Shown here: positions 1 to 6,526 of the stretch, piece by piece | Numbering within the stretch: the first letter of the stretch is position 1 | Layout of the letters: the number at the start of each line of letters is the position of its first letter | DNA from: a bacterium | Lineage (GTDB): Bacteria > Bacillota > Clostridia > Christensenellales > Aristaeellaceae | Assembly: GCA_004563405.1 (NCBI GenBank) | Contig: SFTH01000036.1 | Span: forward strand, 1-12,302 | Length of the DNA stretch: 12,302 nt | Direction: 5' to 3' | The notes under the pieces: generated by a model | Told to the model about the DNA's origin: nothing | What the model saw: the letters and a program-made list of their open reading frames with translations, nothing else | Databases searched by the model: none | Made by a program: the position numbers and the translations under genes

Positions 1-1416
1 AATCGTGTGCGCCGCGCCGTCGTAGTAGCCGGAGTAGTCGCTGACCGTGTACTCGATCCTGCCCAGCTCCGTGATGGTCACGCTGGCGGAGCCGGTGACG
101 GTCGCATAGTTCTCCTTCTCCAGCCGGAACCAGACGGTGTATTCGCCCGGCTCGGTAAAACTGGGCAGCGTAGCGGTGTATTCGCCGTCCTGGGAGGTGG
201 CGTAGGTCGCGCTTGCGCCCTCAGTGGTCACATTCAGCAAAATCGAGTGCGGCTGGCCGTCATAGGTTCCGCTGTAGCCGCTGGCGCTGTACTGAATCGT
301 CTCATCCACCTGTTCCTCCTGATCGATGGTGAATGAATGGAAGATCACAGCGGTATGGTTGGGGCCGCTGCCGACGATCTTGACGTTGTATCTGCCCGGC
401 GCACTGGGAGCAGCGTCCAGATCGCCATCGTCATTCGAGTAGCTGAGCTCCCACGCCTCAATGCCTTCGTGGAAGGGTGCGAACTGCACGGGGTTGCCGT
501 CATAGGTAAAGCTGCTCTTCAGACTGGATTCCACCACGTCGCTCACGTCCGCCCGCTCGATGACCACGGTCGCGATGCCGGTTTCGGTTTCGTAAAGCTC
601 CTTTTCAATCTTGTAGGCGACTTTGTAATTCCCTGCATTGGTGAACGCGGGGTTCTGACGGCTGTACGTGCCATCTGTGGGATAGGCGTAGCTCACGCTT
701 GCGCCCTCCGGCGAGGTGACGCTCACCGAAATCGAGTGCGCCTTGCCGTCGTATACGCCTGAGTAGTCGCTGGCGCTGTATTTGATTTCACCTGTGATTT
801 CGGTTCCGTCTTCCAACGAACCGCCGCTTCTCAGCTTATTGCTATTTCCGGAAACATCGCTGTTATCCGACGCATCGCCGTTTCCGGTCGCACCGCTGTT
901 ATCCGACGCACCGCCGTTTCCGGACGCATCGCCGTTATCCGGCGCATCGCTGTTATCCGACGCACCGCCGTTTCCGGACGCATCGCCGTTATCCGGCGCA
1001 CCGCTGTTATCCGACGCACCGCTGTTATCCGACGCACCGCCGTTTCCGATCGCATCGCCGTTATCCGGCGCACCGCCGTTTCCGGTCGCATCGCCGTTAT
1101 CCGGCGCATCGCTGTTATCCGACGCACCGCCGTTTCCGGTCGCATCGCTGTTGTCCGACGCATCGCCGTTATCCGACGCATCGACATTATCCGACGCACC
1201 GCCGTTTCCGGTCGCATCGCCGTTATCTGACGCATCGACGTTATCCGACGCACCGCCGTTTCCGGACGCATCGCTGTTGTCCGACGCATCGCTGCTTTCC
1301 GGCGGATTGCCTCCCGGTGAATTGCCATCTTCGGCCAGTACAGCCGCGGACAGCATGGATATCAGCAGGCACAGAACCAGTATCACCGCGCCAATTCGCC
1401 TGAATACTCTTCTCAT
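1..1416 (-). CDS. Secreted repeat-rich surface protein, N-terminal part (runs off left edge)
   Basis: The frame is open from the ATG at 1416 down to the first base of the window, giving 472 residues with no stop, so the C-terminus is missing. A strong GGAGG site lies just upstream of the ATG. Residues 1-28 form a Sec signal peptide: Arg-rich start, hydrophobic core and a likely cut after AVLA. Residues 43-192 are a low-complexity linker of 25 hexapeptides of the type D/G-A-S/T/P-D/G-N-S/G. Then come modules of about 80 residues: 211-286, 374-449 and one starting at 454 share the pattern YSxSxYSGxYDGxxHSI followed by a Thr/Ser-rich strand and an xNYxxxTGxAxVxI end. Residues 287-365 are a different, MBG-like module. 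Such Ig-like modules are common in Gram-positive surface or wall-linked proteins. The anchor (LPXTG, SLH or other) would lie outside the window. An adhesive or cell-envelope role is inferred only from architecture; the ligand is unknown. Confidence 0.88.
   Translation of the reverse strand, partial: MRRVFRRIGAVILVLCLLISMLSAAVLAEDGNSPGGNPPESSDASDNSDASGNGGASDNVDASDNGDATGNGGASDNVDASDNGDASDNSDATGNGGASDNSDAPDNGDATGNGGAPDNGDAIGNGGASDNSGASDNSGAPDNGDASGNGGASDNSDAPDNGDASGNGGASDNSGATGNGDASDNSDVSGNSNKLRSGGSLEDGTEITGEIKYSASDYSGVYDGKAHSISVSVTSPEGASVSYAYPTDGTYSRQNPAFTNAGNYKVAYKIEKELYETETGIATVVIERADVSDVVESSLKSSFTYDGNPVQFAPFHEGIEAWELSYSNDDGDLDAAPSAPGRYNVKIVGSGPNHTAVIFHSFTIDQEEQVDETIQYSASGYSGTYDGQPHSILLNVTTEGASATYATSQDGEYTATLPSFTEPGEYTVWFRLEKENYATVTGSASVTITELGRIEYTVSDYSGYYDGAAHTI
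841..1290 (-). repeat. Tandem array of 25 x 18-bp units inside the surface-protein gene
   Basis: I counted exactly 25 consecutive 18-base units, with no insertions or partial units, each encoding one hexapeptide (residues 43-192 of the surface protein). Positions 2, 3, 4 and 6 of the hexapeptide vary within narrow sets: Ala (Val once), Ser/Thr/Pro/Ile, Asp/Gly and Ser/Gly/Val. Position 5 is always Asn. Runs of three units recur, suggesting 54-base higher-order duplication. Every unit is in frame, so unit gain or loss would change linker length without a frameshift. The composition (Asp, Asn, Gly, Ser, Ala) suggests an extended, acidic, flexible stalk. Confidence 0.95.
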
Positions 1417-1545
1417 TCTTGTTTCCTCCTCTGTGTAGTCCTGTATCGGCCCGCGCAAGGCCGGAGACGCGCTCCGCCGGAATTTACGACTGCTATCGGC
1501 CGGACAGCGCGCATGTTTTTCATCAGAATTCAGAATGGAACAACA

Positions 1546-1566
1546 GCGACGGGATGCATCCGTCGC
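1546..1566 (-). other. Hairpin between tRNA terminator and surface-protein gene
   Basis: A perfect 7-bp stem (GCGACGG with CCGTCGC) surrounds a 7-base loop. On the minus strand it is followed by a moderately T-rich stretch (TGTTGTTCC). It could be a second weak terminator behind the tRNA unit or a 5' leader element of the surface-protein gene. I found no convincing sigma-A promoter for that gene in 1417-1598. Confidence 0.4.
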
Positions 1567-1588
1567 CCCGCAGAAGACACCTACGGAA

Positions 1589-1632
1589 GCTATAAAGAAA
1601 GGACTGAACCTCGTATTCAGGTTTCAGTCCTT
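1589..1632 (-). terminator. Rho-independent terminator of the tRNA-Leu unit
   Basis: The arms 1599-1611 and 1619-1632 form a 13-bp stem (AAGGACTGA plus ACCT against AGGT plus TCAGTCCTT) with one bulged base and a 7-base loop. On the minus strand it is followed by TCTTTATAG. It starts four bases after the encoded CCA of the tRNA, which fits termination of the tRNA transcript. Confidence 0.8.
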
Positions 1633-1635
1633 GTG

Positions 1636-1722
1636 TGGTGCTGAAAACGGGACTTGAACCCGTACATTCTTTCGAATAGCGGATTTTAAGTCCGCTGCGT
1701 CTGCCGATTCCGCCATTTCAGC
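1636..1722 (-). tRNA. tRNA-Leu (anticodon UAA), CCA encoded
   Basis: On the minus strand the acceptor arms GCTGAAA and TTTCAGC pair over 7 bp, followed by discriminator A and an encoded CCA (1636-1638). The anticodon stem GCGGA/TCCGC encloses the loop CTTAAAA, so the anticodon is TAA at 1686-1688. A long variable arm (TATTCGAAAGAATG, hairpin) and the GGTTCAAGTCC T-arm identify a class II leucine tRNA; A73 is the expected leucine discriminator. It lies 20 bases after the stop of the 87-residue membrane-protein gene. A GCGGCG/CGCCGC hairpin in that gap may mark a processing point, so the tRNA is probably cut from a mixed mRNA-tRNA transcript. Confidence 0.96.
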
Positions 1723-1742
1723 AGGGCGGCGAAACGCCGCGA

Positions 1743-2006
1743 TCAGTGACGGGTCATGCGCTTGAGCATCGCGTTGTTCTTGAGGACGCGGTTGTAGATC
1801 AGGCCGTTCATCACCAGGGACAGGCAGATCAACAAACCGACGAAGGCACACAGGCCCACGACGACCAGATACACCGACGTCTTGTCGGTAATTGCCAGCA
1901 GAGACATGTACAGTTCATTGGACAGAACCAGATTGGAGGCGAAGAAACCGACCCCCGTGAACGCGATCAGGATGATCAACCCGAGCAAAATACAAATCGT
2001 ACCCAT
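1743..2006 (-). CDS. Small two-helix membrane protein, 87 residues, unknown function
   Basis: The ATG at 2006 is preceded by a good AAGGAG site and sits about 22 bases after the predicted transcription start of a perfect consensus promoter. Residues 3-24 and 45-70 are strongly hydrophobic helices, separated by a short polar loop that includes Asp-Lys-Thr. The C-terminus is basic (RVLKNNAMLKRMTRH), so by the positive-inside rule both ends should be cytoplasmic. There is no signal-peptide cut site and I recognise no family. The gene lies directly upstream of tRNA-Leu and seems to share its promoter and terminator. Coding status is supported by the promoter, ribosome binding site and membrane pattern; function is unknown. 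Confidence 0.8.
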   Translation of the reverse strand: MGTICILLGLIILIAFTGVGFFASNLVLSNELYMSLLAITDKTSVYLVVVGLCAFVGLLICLSLVMNGLIYNRVLKNNAMLKRMTRH

Positions 2007-2035
2007 CTCATTCTCCTTATCGTTTCTATAAAAAT

Positions 2036-2064
2036 ATTATAATGCGAAATGGCCGTCCTGTCAA
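2036..2064 (-). promoter_or_regulatory. Perfect sigma-A promoter for the membrane-protein/tRNA-Leu unit
   Basis: TTGACA (2059-2064) and TATAAT (2036-2041) match consensus exactly, with a 17-base spacer. Transcription should start near 2029, giving a leader of about 22 bases before the ATG at 2006. Such strength fits the need for a tRNA in the same unit. Confidence 0.9.
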
Positions 2065-2197
2065 GAATCCGGGCGCATTTGGGCGTCTGCACTCCGCCGG
2101 TTTCCGCCGTGCCGCGCAAAACCGCCCGTACAGCAGCCGGGGCAGGCGCAACTCTGCCCGCCCATGCGCATGCGCAGCCCCGCGGCAGGGCTTTCGT

Positions 2198-3538
2198 TCA
2201 CCGCATTTTCCGCTCCTTACGCACCACGGCAATTTCCTTGAGACCGTATGCCCGGAGCGCGCGGATGTGCGCCCGCGTCACGCGTTCGCCGCTGACGGCA
2301 ATGGGCACGGCGGGCGGACAGGACACCGTAGGCGCGGCACACACTCTCCCCTCCGCCTCCTCCACGCCGATCTGCTCCGCAGGGGCAAACATGGCACTTC
2401 GAATGGACATCACCTGCTCGGTGCGCCGCGGGAGCTCCGCCTCAATCGCCGGAACTGCCAGCGGACGCGAAAGCGCACGCGCCGCGCGGGCGTAGTCCTC
2501 CGCAGCGTTGTCCGGGGAGAACATGAGCACGAGGTGGTTTGCGTCCGCGTATTCGCACTCCGCGCCCGCCGCGCGCAGCAGCTCCGCCGCGCGCAGGCCG
2601 TCCGTGCGCAGCGTCAGCTTCGCGGGTTCCGTGGTCAGCACGTCAAAACCCCGCGTCCGAAGCGCCTCCTTCAGCGCCGCAACCCGCGCGCAGCAATCCG
2701 CCAGCCGCGCGGCAAAGTCCGCCGCCAGGGCGGCGTTCGCGCAGTCCAGGGATTGTAGAATCAGATAAGACGGACTGGTGGAGCCGAACAGCGCCAGCGC
2801 GCGCTTCGCGCCCTCCCCGTAACGGGAAAGCGCCTCGCCGGAGATGTGCAGATACGCGCCGCCGGTGAGCACCGGCAGGGTCTTGTGGGCGGAATCGCAG
2901 CACAGATCCGCCCCCAGCTCCATGGGATGCCGCCTCCCCGGCAGAAACTTCAGGTACGCGCCGTGGGCGTTGTCCACCAGCAGCGGAATTCCGCGCCCGT
3001 GGCAGACCTTCGCCAGCGCGCCCACATCCAGCTGCCCGCCCAGATAGTCCGGCGTGGTCACATAGACGCAGAAGGGGCGACGGTCGAGGGCGTCCATGGC
3101 GCGCTCCAGTCCCTCCGGCGAGATGGAACAGGCGCAGACGGAGCCGCCCTCCTCCTCCGGCCAGAGCCACTCCACGTCAAAATCGCACAGCGCGGCGGCA
3201 AAGAGGAAGGACTTGTGGGCGTTCCGCCCGGCCAGGCACAGCGGGCGCGCCTCCCCTGCCCCCGCGCCCGTCAGCGCCAGATACAGCATCGCGCGGATGC
3301 ACTGGGAGGAGCCCTCGGTGGAATAGAGGGTGCGCCCGGTTTCAAACAGCACAGTCGCGTTCTGCTCGCTCTCCGCAATCACGCCCTCCGCCTCGTAGAG
3401 CGCGTCGGCGCCGGACACCTCGGTGATGTCCAGCGCCTCGCAGCCCAGAGGGCCGCGCCCCTTGTGGCCCGGCATGTGCAGCCGAGCGGCATTGGACGCG
3501 GCATATTTTTCGACAAAATCCCGGATGGGGGTGGTCAT
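2198..3538 (-). CDS. Orn/Lys/Arg decarboxylase-family PLP enzyme, 446 residues
   Basis: This is a fold-type I PLP enzyme of the short, Bacillus SpeA/YaaO-like class of Orn/Lys/Arg decarboxylases. Visible signatures are LHMPGHKG (residues 20-27), STEGSSQ (73-79) for phosphate binding, NAHKS (106-110) with the His expected to stack on PLP, VDNAHG (188-193) with the Asp that pairs the pyridine nitrogen, and SAHKTLP (216-222) with Lys219 as the Schiff-base lysine. Length is slightly below the usual 460-490. The ATG overlaps the TGA of the SCIFF maturase gene in ATGA, with GGAGGCGGAG just upstream, so translation is probably coupled. The expected reaction is decarboxylation of a basic amino acid to a polyamine or diamine, but the substrate cannot be read from the sequence, and some members next to other genes have unassigned roles. 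It ends the operon. No clear terminator follows; GC-rich palindromes lie in 2165-2176 and nearby. Confidence 0.9.
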   Translation of the reverse strand: MTTPIRDFVEKYAASNAARLHMPGHKGRGPLGCEALDITEVSGADALYEAEGVIAESEQNATVLFETGRTLYSTEGSSQCIRAMLYLALTGAGAGEARPLCLAGRNAHKSFLFAAALCDFDVEWLWPEEEGGSVCACSISPEGLERAMDALDRRPFCVYVTTPDYLGGQLDVGALAKVCHGRGIPLLVDNAHGAYLKFLPGRRHPMELGADLCCDSAHKTLPVLTGGAYLHISGEALSRYGEGAKRALALFGSTSPSYLILQSLDCANAALAADFAARLADCCARVAALKEALRTRGFDVLTTEPAKLTLRTDGLRAAELLRAAGAECEYADANHLVLMFSPDNAAEDYARAARALSRPLAVPAIEAELPRRTEQVMSIRSAMFAPAEQIGVEEAEGRVCAAPTVSCPPAVPIAVSGERVTRAHIRALRAYGLKEIAVVRKERKMR

Positions 3539-4905
3539 TGCTCCGCCTCCAGCTGCTCAGCCACCTGAATCATGATGGCGCACTCCATGCGCTTCTTGAA
3601 CAGCTCGCAGCCGTAGGAATACACGCCGCGGATGCTGCTAGTGGCGTGATAGGCGTTGGCCGCGCAGCCGCCGGAGCAATACAGCTTCGCCCAGCAGTCC
3701 TTGCACTCGGGGCGGGCATAGGCGTTCACCAGCTTGAATTCATCCCGAACGGCCTCGTTGGTCACGCCGTCCCAGATGTTGCCCAGGCTGTACTTGGGAT
3801 CGCCCACGAACTGATGGCAGGGAAAGAGCTCGCCCCAGGGCGTCACGGCCATGTATTCCGTGCCGGAGCCGCAGCCGGTAATGCGCTTGTAGATGCAGGG
3901 GCCGCCGGTCAGGTCGATCATGTAGTGGTAGAAGGTGAAGGGCCGGCCCTCCTTCTTCCGCTTGATCATCTCCCTGGCGAGAATCTCATACTGCTCAAAG
4001 AGCACCGGCAGGTCTTCCGCGCGCAGCGCCTCGGGATCGTCCGGCGCGCAGACCACCGGCTCCATGCTCAGCTCGGTGAAGCCCAGATCCGCCATGTGGA
4101 AGATATCGTTGGTGAAGTCCAGGTTGTGCCGGGTGAAGGTGCCGCGCATGTAGTAATTCTTGCCGCCCCGGGCCTCCACCAGCTTTTTGAACTTCGGCAC
4201 GATGCGCTCGTAGCTGCCCTTCCCTGCGTAATCCACCCGCAGGCGGTCGTGCACCTCCCTGCGGCCGTCCAGGCTGAGCACCACGTTGCTCATCTCCCGG
4301 TTGCAGAAGTCGATCACGTCGTCGTCGATCAGCATGCCGTTGGTGGTCAGCGTAAAGCGGAAATTTTTGTTGTGGATGCCCTCCTGGGTGCGCGCGTAGG
4401 CCACCAGTCGCTTCACGACCTCCCAGTTCATCAGCGGTTCGCCGCCGAAGAAGTCCACCTCCAGATTCCGGCGGCTGCCGGAATTCGCAATCAGGAAGTC
4501 CAGCGCCTGCTTGCCCACCTCGTAGCTCATCAGCGCCCGCTCGCCGTGGTACTTGCCCTGGCTGGCGAAGCAGTAGGAGCAGTTGAGATTGCAGGTGTGC
4601 GCCACATGCAGGCACAGCGCCTTGACCACCGCGGGGCGCTTCTTGAAATCGAAGGCCATGCCCTCATAGGCGTCCTCAGAGAAGAGCTTGCCCTCCCGCT
4701 CCAGCGTCCGCACGTCCTCCAGGCACTCCCGCACCTCTGCTTCGCGCACGCCGTGGCGGGCGGCGACGGTGGAGACGAGGGCGGCCTCGTCCGCCTGCTT
4801 GTAGAGATCAATGACGTCGTAGGCCACCTCGTCCACTGCGTGCACCGAGCCCGAGGCCATGTCCAAAACAATGTTGTAGCCGTTGAGTTTGTACTGATGT
4901 ACCAT
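3535..4905 (-). CDS. scfB: SCIFF-peptide thioether maturase, radical SAM/SPASM protein
   Basis: The 456-residue enzyme matches the SCIFF maturase family (CteB-like), which forms a thioether crosslink in the Cys-rich peptide encoded just upstream. Residues 1-80 are a RiPP-recognition-type N-terminal region. The radical SAM Cys motif CNLNCSYC has Cys105, 109 and 112 for the SAM-binding 4Fe-4S cluster; FFGGEP (152-157) contacts SAM. The C-terminal SPASM region carries Cys337, 345, 363, 401, 404, 410, 414 and 433 for auxiliary clusters. I chose the ATG at 4905 because GGGAGGATACGC precedes it. An in-frame ATG at 4950 lies inside the upstream terminator hairpin and has no ribosome binding site. 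The stop overlaps the decarboxylase start (ATGA). The family's oxygen-sensitive clusters imply an anaerobe. Family assignment is secure because the matching precursor is adjacent. Confidence 0.96.
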   Translation of the reverse strand: MVHQYKLNGYNIVLDMASGSVHAVDEVAYDVIDLYKQADEAALVSTVAARHGVREAEVRECLEDVRTLEREGKLFSEDAYEGMAFDFKKRPAVVKALCLHVAHTCNLNCSYCFASQGKYHGERALMSYEVGKQALDFLIANSGSRRNLEVDFFGGEPLMNWEVVKRLVAYARTQEGIHNKNFRFTLTTNGMLIDDDVIDFCNREMSNVVLSLDGRREVHDRLRVDYAGKGSYERIVPKFKKLVEARGGKNYYMRGTFTRHNLDFTNDIFHMADLGFTELSMEPVVCAPDDPEALRAEDLPVLFEQYEILAREMIKRKKEGRPFTFYHYMIDLTGGPCIYKRITGCGSGTEYMAVTPWGELFPCHQFVGDPKYSLGNIWDGVTNEAVRDEFKLVNAYARPECKDCWAKLYCSGGCAANAYHATSSIRGVYSYGCELFKKRMECAIMIQVAEQLEAEQ

Positions 4906-4922
4906 GCGTATCCTCCCGCACA

Positions 4923-4951
4923 TCAAAAATGCCGCCGGTGAGGGCGGCATT
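4923..4951 (-). terminator. Terminator/attenuator between SCIFF precursor and maturase
   Basis: A perfect 9-bp stem (AATGCCGCC against GGCGGCATT) with a 6-base loop is followed on the minus strand by a run of five T (4925-4929). It lies in the 62-base gap after scfA and before scfB. Partial termination here would leave much more precursor mRNA than maturase mRNA, as expected for a peptide made in excess of its modifying enzyme. Confidence 0.88.
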
Positions 4952-4967
4952 TCCGAAAGCCTTTGTT

Positions 4968-5114
4968 TTACTTGTTCTTATTCTCGCACTTCTGGTTGGC
5001 GACGCCGCAGGAAGTCTTGCAGGCGGACTGGCAGGAGGTCTGGCACTCGCCGCAGCCACCGGTGACGGCGCTCTTGTTCAGGTCGCGGGTATTGATGGTC
5101 TGAATTCTCTTCAT
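4968..5114 (-). CDS. scfA: SCIFF ribosomal peptide precursor, 48 residues, six cysteines
   Basis: This short gene encodes a leader (MKRIQTINTRDLNKSAVTGG) and a Cys-rich core with Cys at 21, 24, 28, 32, 36 and 43. That is the six-Cys-in-forty-five pattern of SCIFF peptides, including the CGECQTSCQSACKTSC stretch typical of the family. The ATG at 5114 has GGAGAG upstream and a strong promoter 65 bases away. The maturase follows in the same operon. In studied SCIFF systems (for example CteA of Clostridium thermocellum) the radical SAM partner makes a Cys-to-Thr thioether; the family is now grouped with ranthipeptides. No dedicated exporter or protease is visible here. A quorum-sensing-like role has been proposed for clostridial members but cannot be inferred from this locus alone. 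Confidence 0.97.
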   Translation of the reverse strand: MKRIQTINTRDLNKSAVTGGCGECQTSCQSACKTSCGVANQKCENKNK

Positions 5115-5178
5115 CACAATCTCTCCATTCTATTGGCGTCCGGTGGAAACTGCGCCGGACGAGCGATCAATTTCCATA

Positions 5179-5208
5179 AGTATAGCATGTTCTCGCGCCG
5201 CTTGTCAA
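5179..5208 (-). promoter_or_regulatory. Strong extended -10 sigma-A promoter of the SCIFF operon
   Basis: TTGACA (5203-5208), an 18-base spacer and TATACT (5179-5184) preceded by TGC, an extended -10. Transcription should begin near 5172. The leader of about 58 bases holds a GTCCGG/CCGGAC hairpin (5138-5143 with 5155-5160) before the ribosome binding site, which may stabilise the scfA message. A short inverted repeat (5211-5225) just upstream of the -35 may end the preceding transcript. Confidence 0.88.
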
Positions 5209-5241
5209 GAGAAAGCGGCGCTTTCCGGCGCAAAGCCCGGG

Positions 5242-5895
5242 TTATTTTTCCCCGCGCGCAAAGACGCGCCTGCGCCAGAAATCCATTGCCGGGCCGAAGA
5301 TCAGCGCAGCGATCACCGTGCCCTCCCGAAGCGTCCATTCCGTGTGGAAGATCAGCGTCAGGGCGACGCTGACGAACACCAGCGCCACGTCGATGCCCTG
5401 GCGCAGCCGCCCCTGGGTGGTGCCGATGCGCTCCGCAATCATCTGGATGCAACCCTCCATGGGCGTGCGCATCAGGTGCGTCTCCAGCACCATCGTGCAG
5501 CCAAAGGCGCTCACCAGAAAGGCAACCACACATACGATCAGCCGAAGCGGATAGAAGGAAAACGTCACGCCCCGCAGCACGGTGTAGAGGAAGAAGTTCA
5601 GCACCGAACCGTCCAGCGTGATGTAGAGGATCTGCATCAGCTCCGCCTTGCGCATGCTGCGCCCCTCCATCGCCACCTGTCCGAGGAAGAAGCTGCCGTG
5701 GAACAGCATCGAGAAGGTGCCCACCTTCATGCCGATCACATCCGCCACGGTGGCGATGGCCGCGTCCACCGGAAGCACGCCCACGCCCGCCTTGATGGCG
5801 AAGGCCACCGAGCCGTAGACCAGCAGTATGCCCAGCAGCGTGCGAACGATTCTCCACGCCAGCGGCAGCTGCGCGCCTCCGCCCGGGGCGCTCAT
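5242..5895 (-). CDS. YczE/YitT-like integral membrane protein, 217 residues
   Basis: The protein has about five hydrophobic helices near residues 17-36, 57-75, 87-108, 115-136 and 167-185, with a basic C-terminal tail (WRRRVFARGEK). The early GVGVLPVDA segment and the GCTMVLETHLMRTPMEG segment after helix 4 resemble the YczE/YitT group of Firmicute membrane proteins, whose biochemical function is mostly unknown; B. subtilis YczE is linked to surfactin production. The start at 5895 was chosen because it overlaps the cupin stop in ATGA. A longer in-frame start at 5976 would lie deep inside the cupin gene. It is the second gene of a two-gene unit. Family assignment is by pattern recognition; transport substrate, if any, is unknown. 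Confidence 0.8.
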   Translation of the reverse strand: MSAPGGGAQLPLAWRIVRTLLGILLVYGSVAFAIKAGVGVLPVDAAIATVADVIGMKVGTFSMLFHGSFFLGQVAMEGRSMRKAELMQILYITLDGSVLNFFLYTVLRGVTFSFYPLRLIVCVVAFLVSAFGCTMVLETHLMRTPMEGCIQMIAERIGTTQGRLRQGIDVALVFVSVALTLIFHTEWTLREGTVIAALIFGPAMDFWRRRVFARGEK

Positions 5896-6233
5896 TCCAC
5901 CATCAGCGCGAGCATCTCCAGCGGCGCGTCGGAATTGTTCGCCAGGCCGTGGGACTGCCCCTTGAGAATCATGCACACATCGCCGTCCGACACCGCGTTC
6001 TCCACGCCGTTTTCATCGGTGAACACGCCCTCGCCCCGCAGGATGCAGTAGTATTCCACATCGTTGGGATGGGGATGATAGCCGATGGAGGTGTGGGGCG
6101 GCAGCACGATGCGGGAGCAGAGCGTCACCTTGCCCGCGCACTCCTCGGGGGTCAGCAGGGTATGGAATTCAATGGTGCCCACGCCGCCGCGCGCGTTGGT
6201 GCGGGGCGTAAATTCGTCGGTCTTGCGAATCAT
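5892..6233 (-). CDS. Small single-domain cupin protein, 113 residues
   Basis: Both cupin motifs are present. Motif 1 is GYHPHPNDVEYYCILRG with metal ligands His53, His55 and Glu60; motif 2 is GDVCMILKGQSHGLANN with His95. The fold is a compact beta-barrel binding one metal ion, and such proteins act as isomerases, dioxygenases, epimerases or sugar-binding sensors, so the reaction cannot be named. The start at 6233 has a strong AAAGGAGGAG site; an upstream in-frame ATG at 6314 overlaps the -35 box and can be excluded. The gene is translationally coupled to the downstream membrane protein, so a shared small-molecule pathway is plausible but unproven. Confidence 0.88.
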   Translation of the reverse strand: MIRKTDEFTPRTNARGGVGTIEFHTLLTPEECAGKVTLCSRIVLPPHTSIGYHPHPNDVEYYCILRGEGVFTDENGVENAVSDGDVCMILKGQSHGLANNSDAPLEMLALMVE

Positions 6234-6285
6234 GATAGTCTCCTCCTTTGATGTTGGGCACGCCCGGAGGCGCTCCTCAAGAGTA

Positions 6286-6314
6286 TTTATACGACGGCCG
6301 CGCCGCGATGTCAA
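6286..6314 (-). promoter_or_regulatory. Sigma-A promoter of the cupin/membrane-protein operon
   Basis: TTGACA (6309-6314), a 17-base spacer and TATAAA (6286-6291). Transcription should start near 6279, about 45 bases before the cupin ATG. A short inverted repeat CAAAGC/GCTTTG (6312-6317 and 6323-6328) overlaps the -35 box and may be an operator or chance. Confidence 0.85.
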
Positions 6315-6482
6315 AGCACGGCGCTTTGTTTTTGCGTTTCATCTGCGTAAAAGGCGAAATAAAGAGTGCAAGGACAGCGCCGTGCGCAGGCGGAACGGTT
6401 CCCCATTTCCCCGCGCACGCGCATCCAACGCACAACAACAGCGGCAACACATCCGATGCCGCCGTCTCTTTCCGCCTTCCAC

Positions 6483-6519
6483 GCAAACCGGCGGGACGGC
6501 GCGCGCCCCGCCGGTTTGC
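6483..6519 (-). terminator. Strong hairpin after pfk, probable 3' end
   Basis: A perfect 13-bp stem (GCAAACCGGCGGG with CCCGCCGGTTTGC) and an 11-base loop begin 8 bases after the pfk stop. The minus-strand tail is GTGGAAGG, not a T run, so it is not a textbook intrinsic terminator; it may instead protect the 3' end or terminate inefficiently. The rest of 6315-6482 shows no supported feature. Confidence 0.6.
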
Positions 6520-6526
6520 ATTTGCG

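Noticed and set aside
841..1290. Regular short repeats considered as a CRISPR array
   Set aside because: Units are contiguous 18-mers with no spacers and are in frame within a secreted protein.
831..1328. Second minus-strand open frame with Arg/Met/Thr-rich repeats
   Set aside because: It is another frame of the same repeats and ends where they end. The frame starting at 1416 continues into recognisable modules.
782..1438. Long plus-strand open frame through the repeat region, with Ser/Leu/Pro-rich repeats
   Set aside because: It is a by-product of the 18-bp repeat on the opposite strand. It lacks a good ribosome binding site, and the minus-strand frame has a signal peptide, ribosome binding site and Ig-like modules.
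2165..2176. Palindrome TGCGCATGCGCA downstream of the decarboxylase gene
   Set aside because: Short alternating GC-rich palindrome with no T run or promoter next to it; likely chance in this composition.
3538..4941. 467-codon open frame antisense to the SCIFF maturase
   Set aside because: Shadow of scfB with the same composition bias and no supporting start signals.
6312..6333. Plus-strand hairpin CAAAGC/GCTTTG followed by five T, resembling a terminator
   Set aside because: No plus-strand gene lies upstream, the stem is only 6 bp, and it overlaps the -35 of the cupin promoter.
6277..6486. 69-codon minus-strand frame between pfk and the cupin gene
   Set aside because: No ribosome binding site or conserved feature, and it overlaps the cupin promoter.
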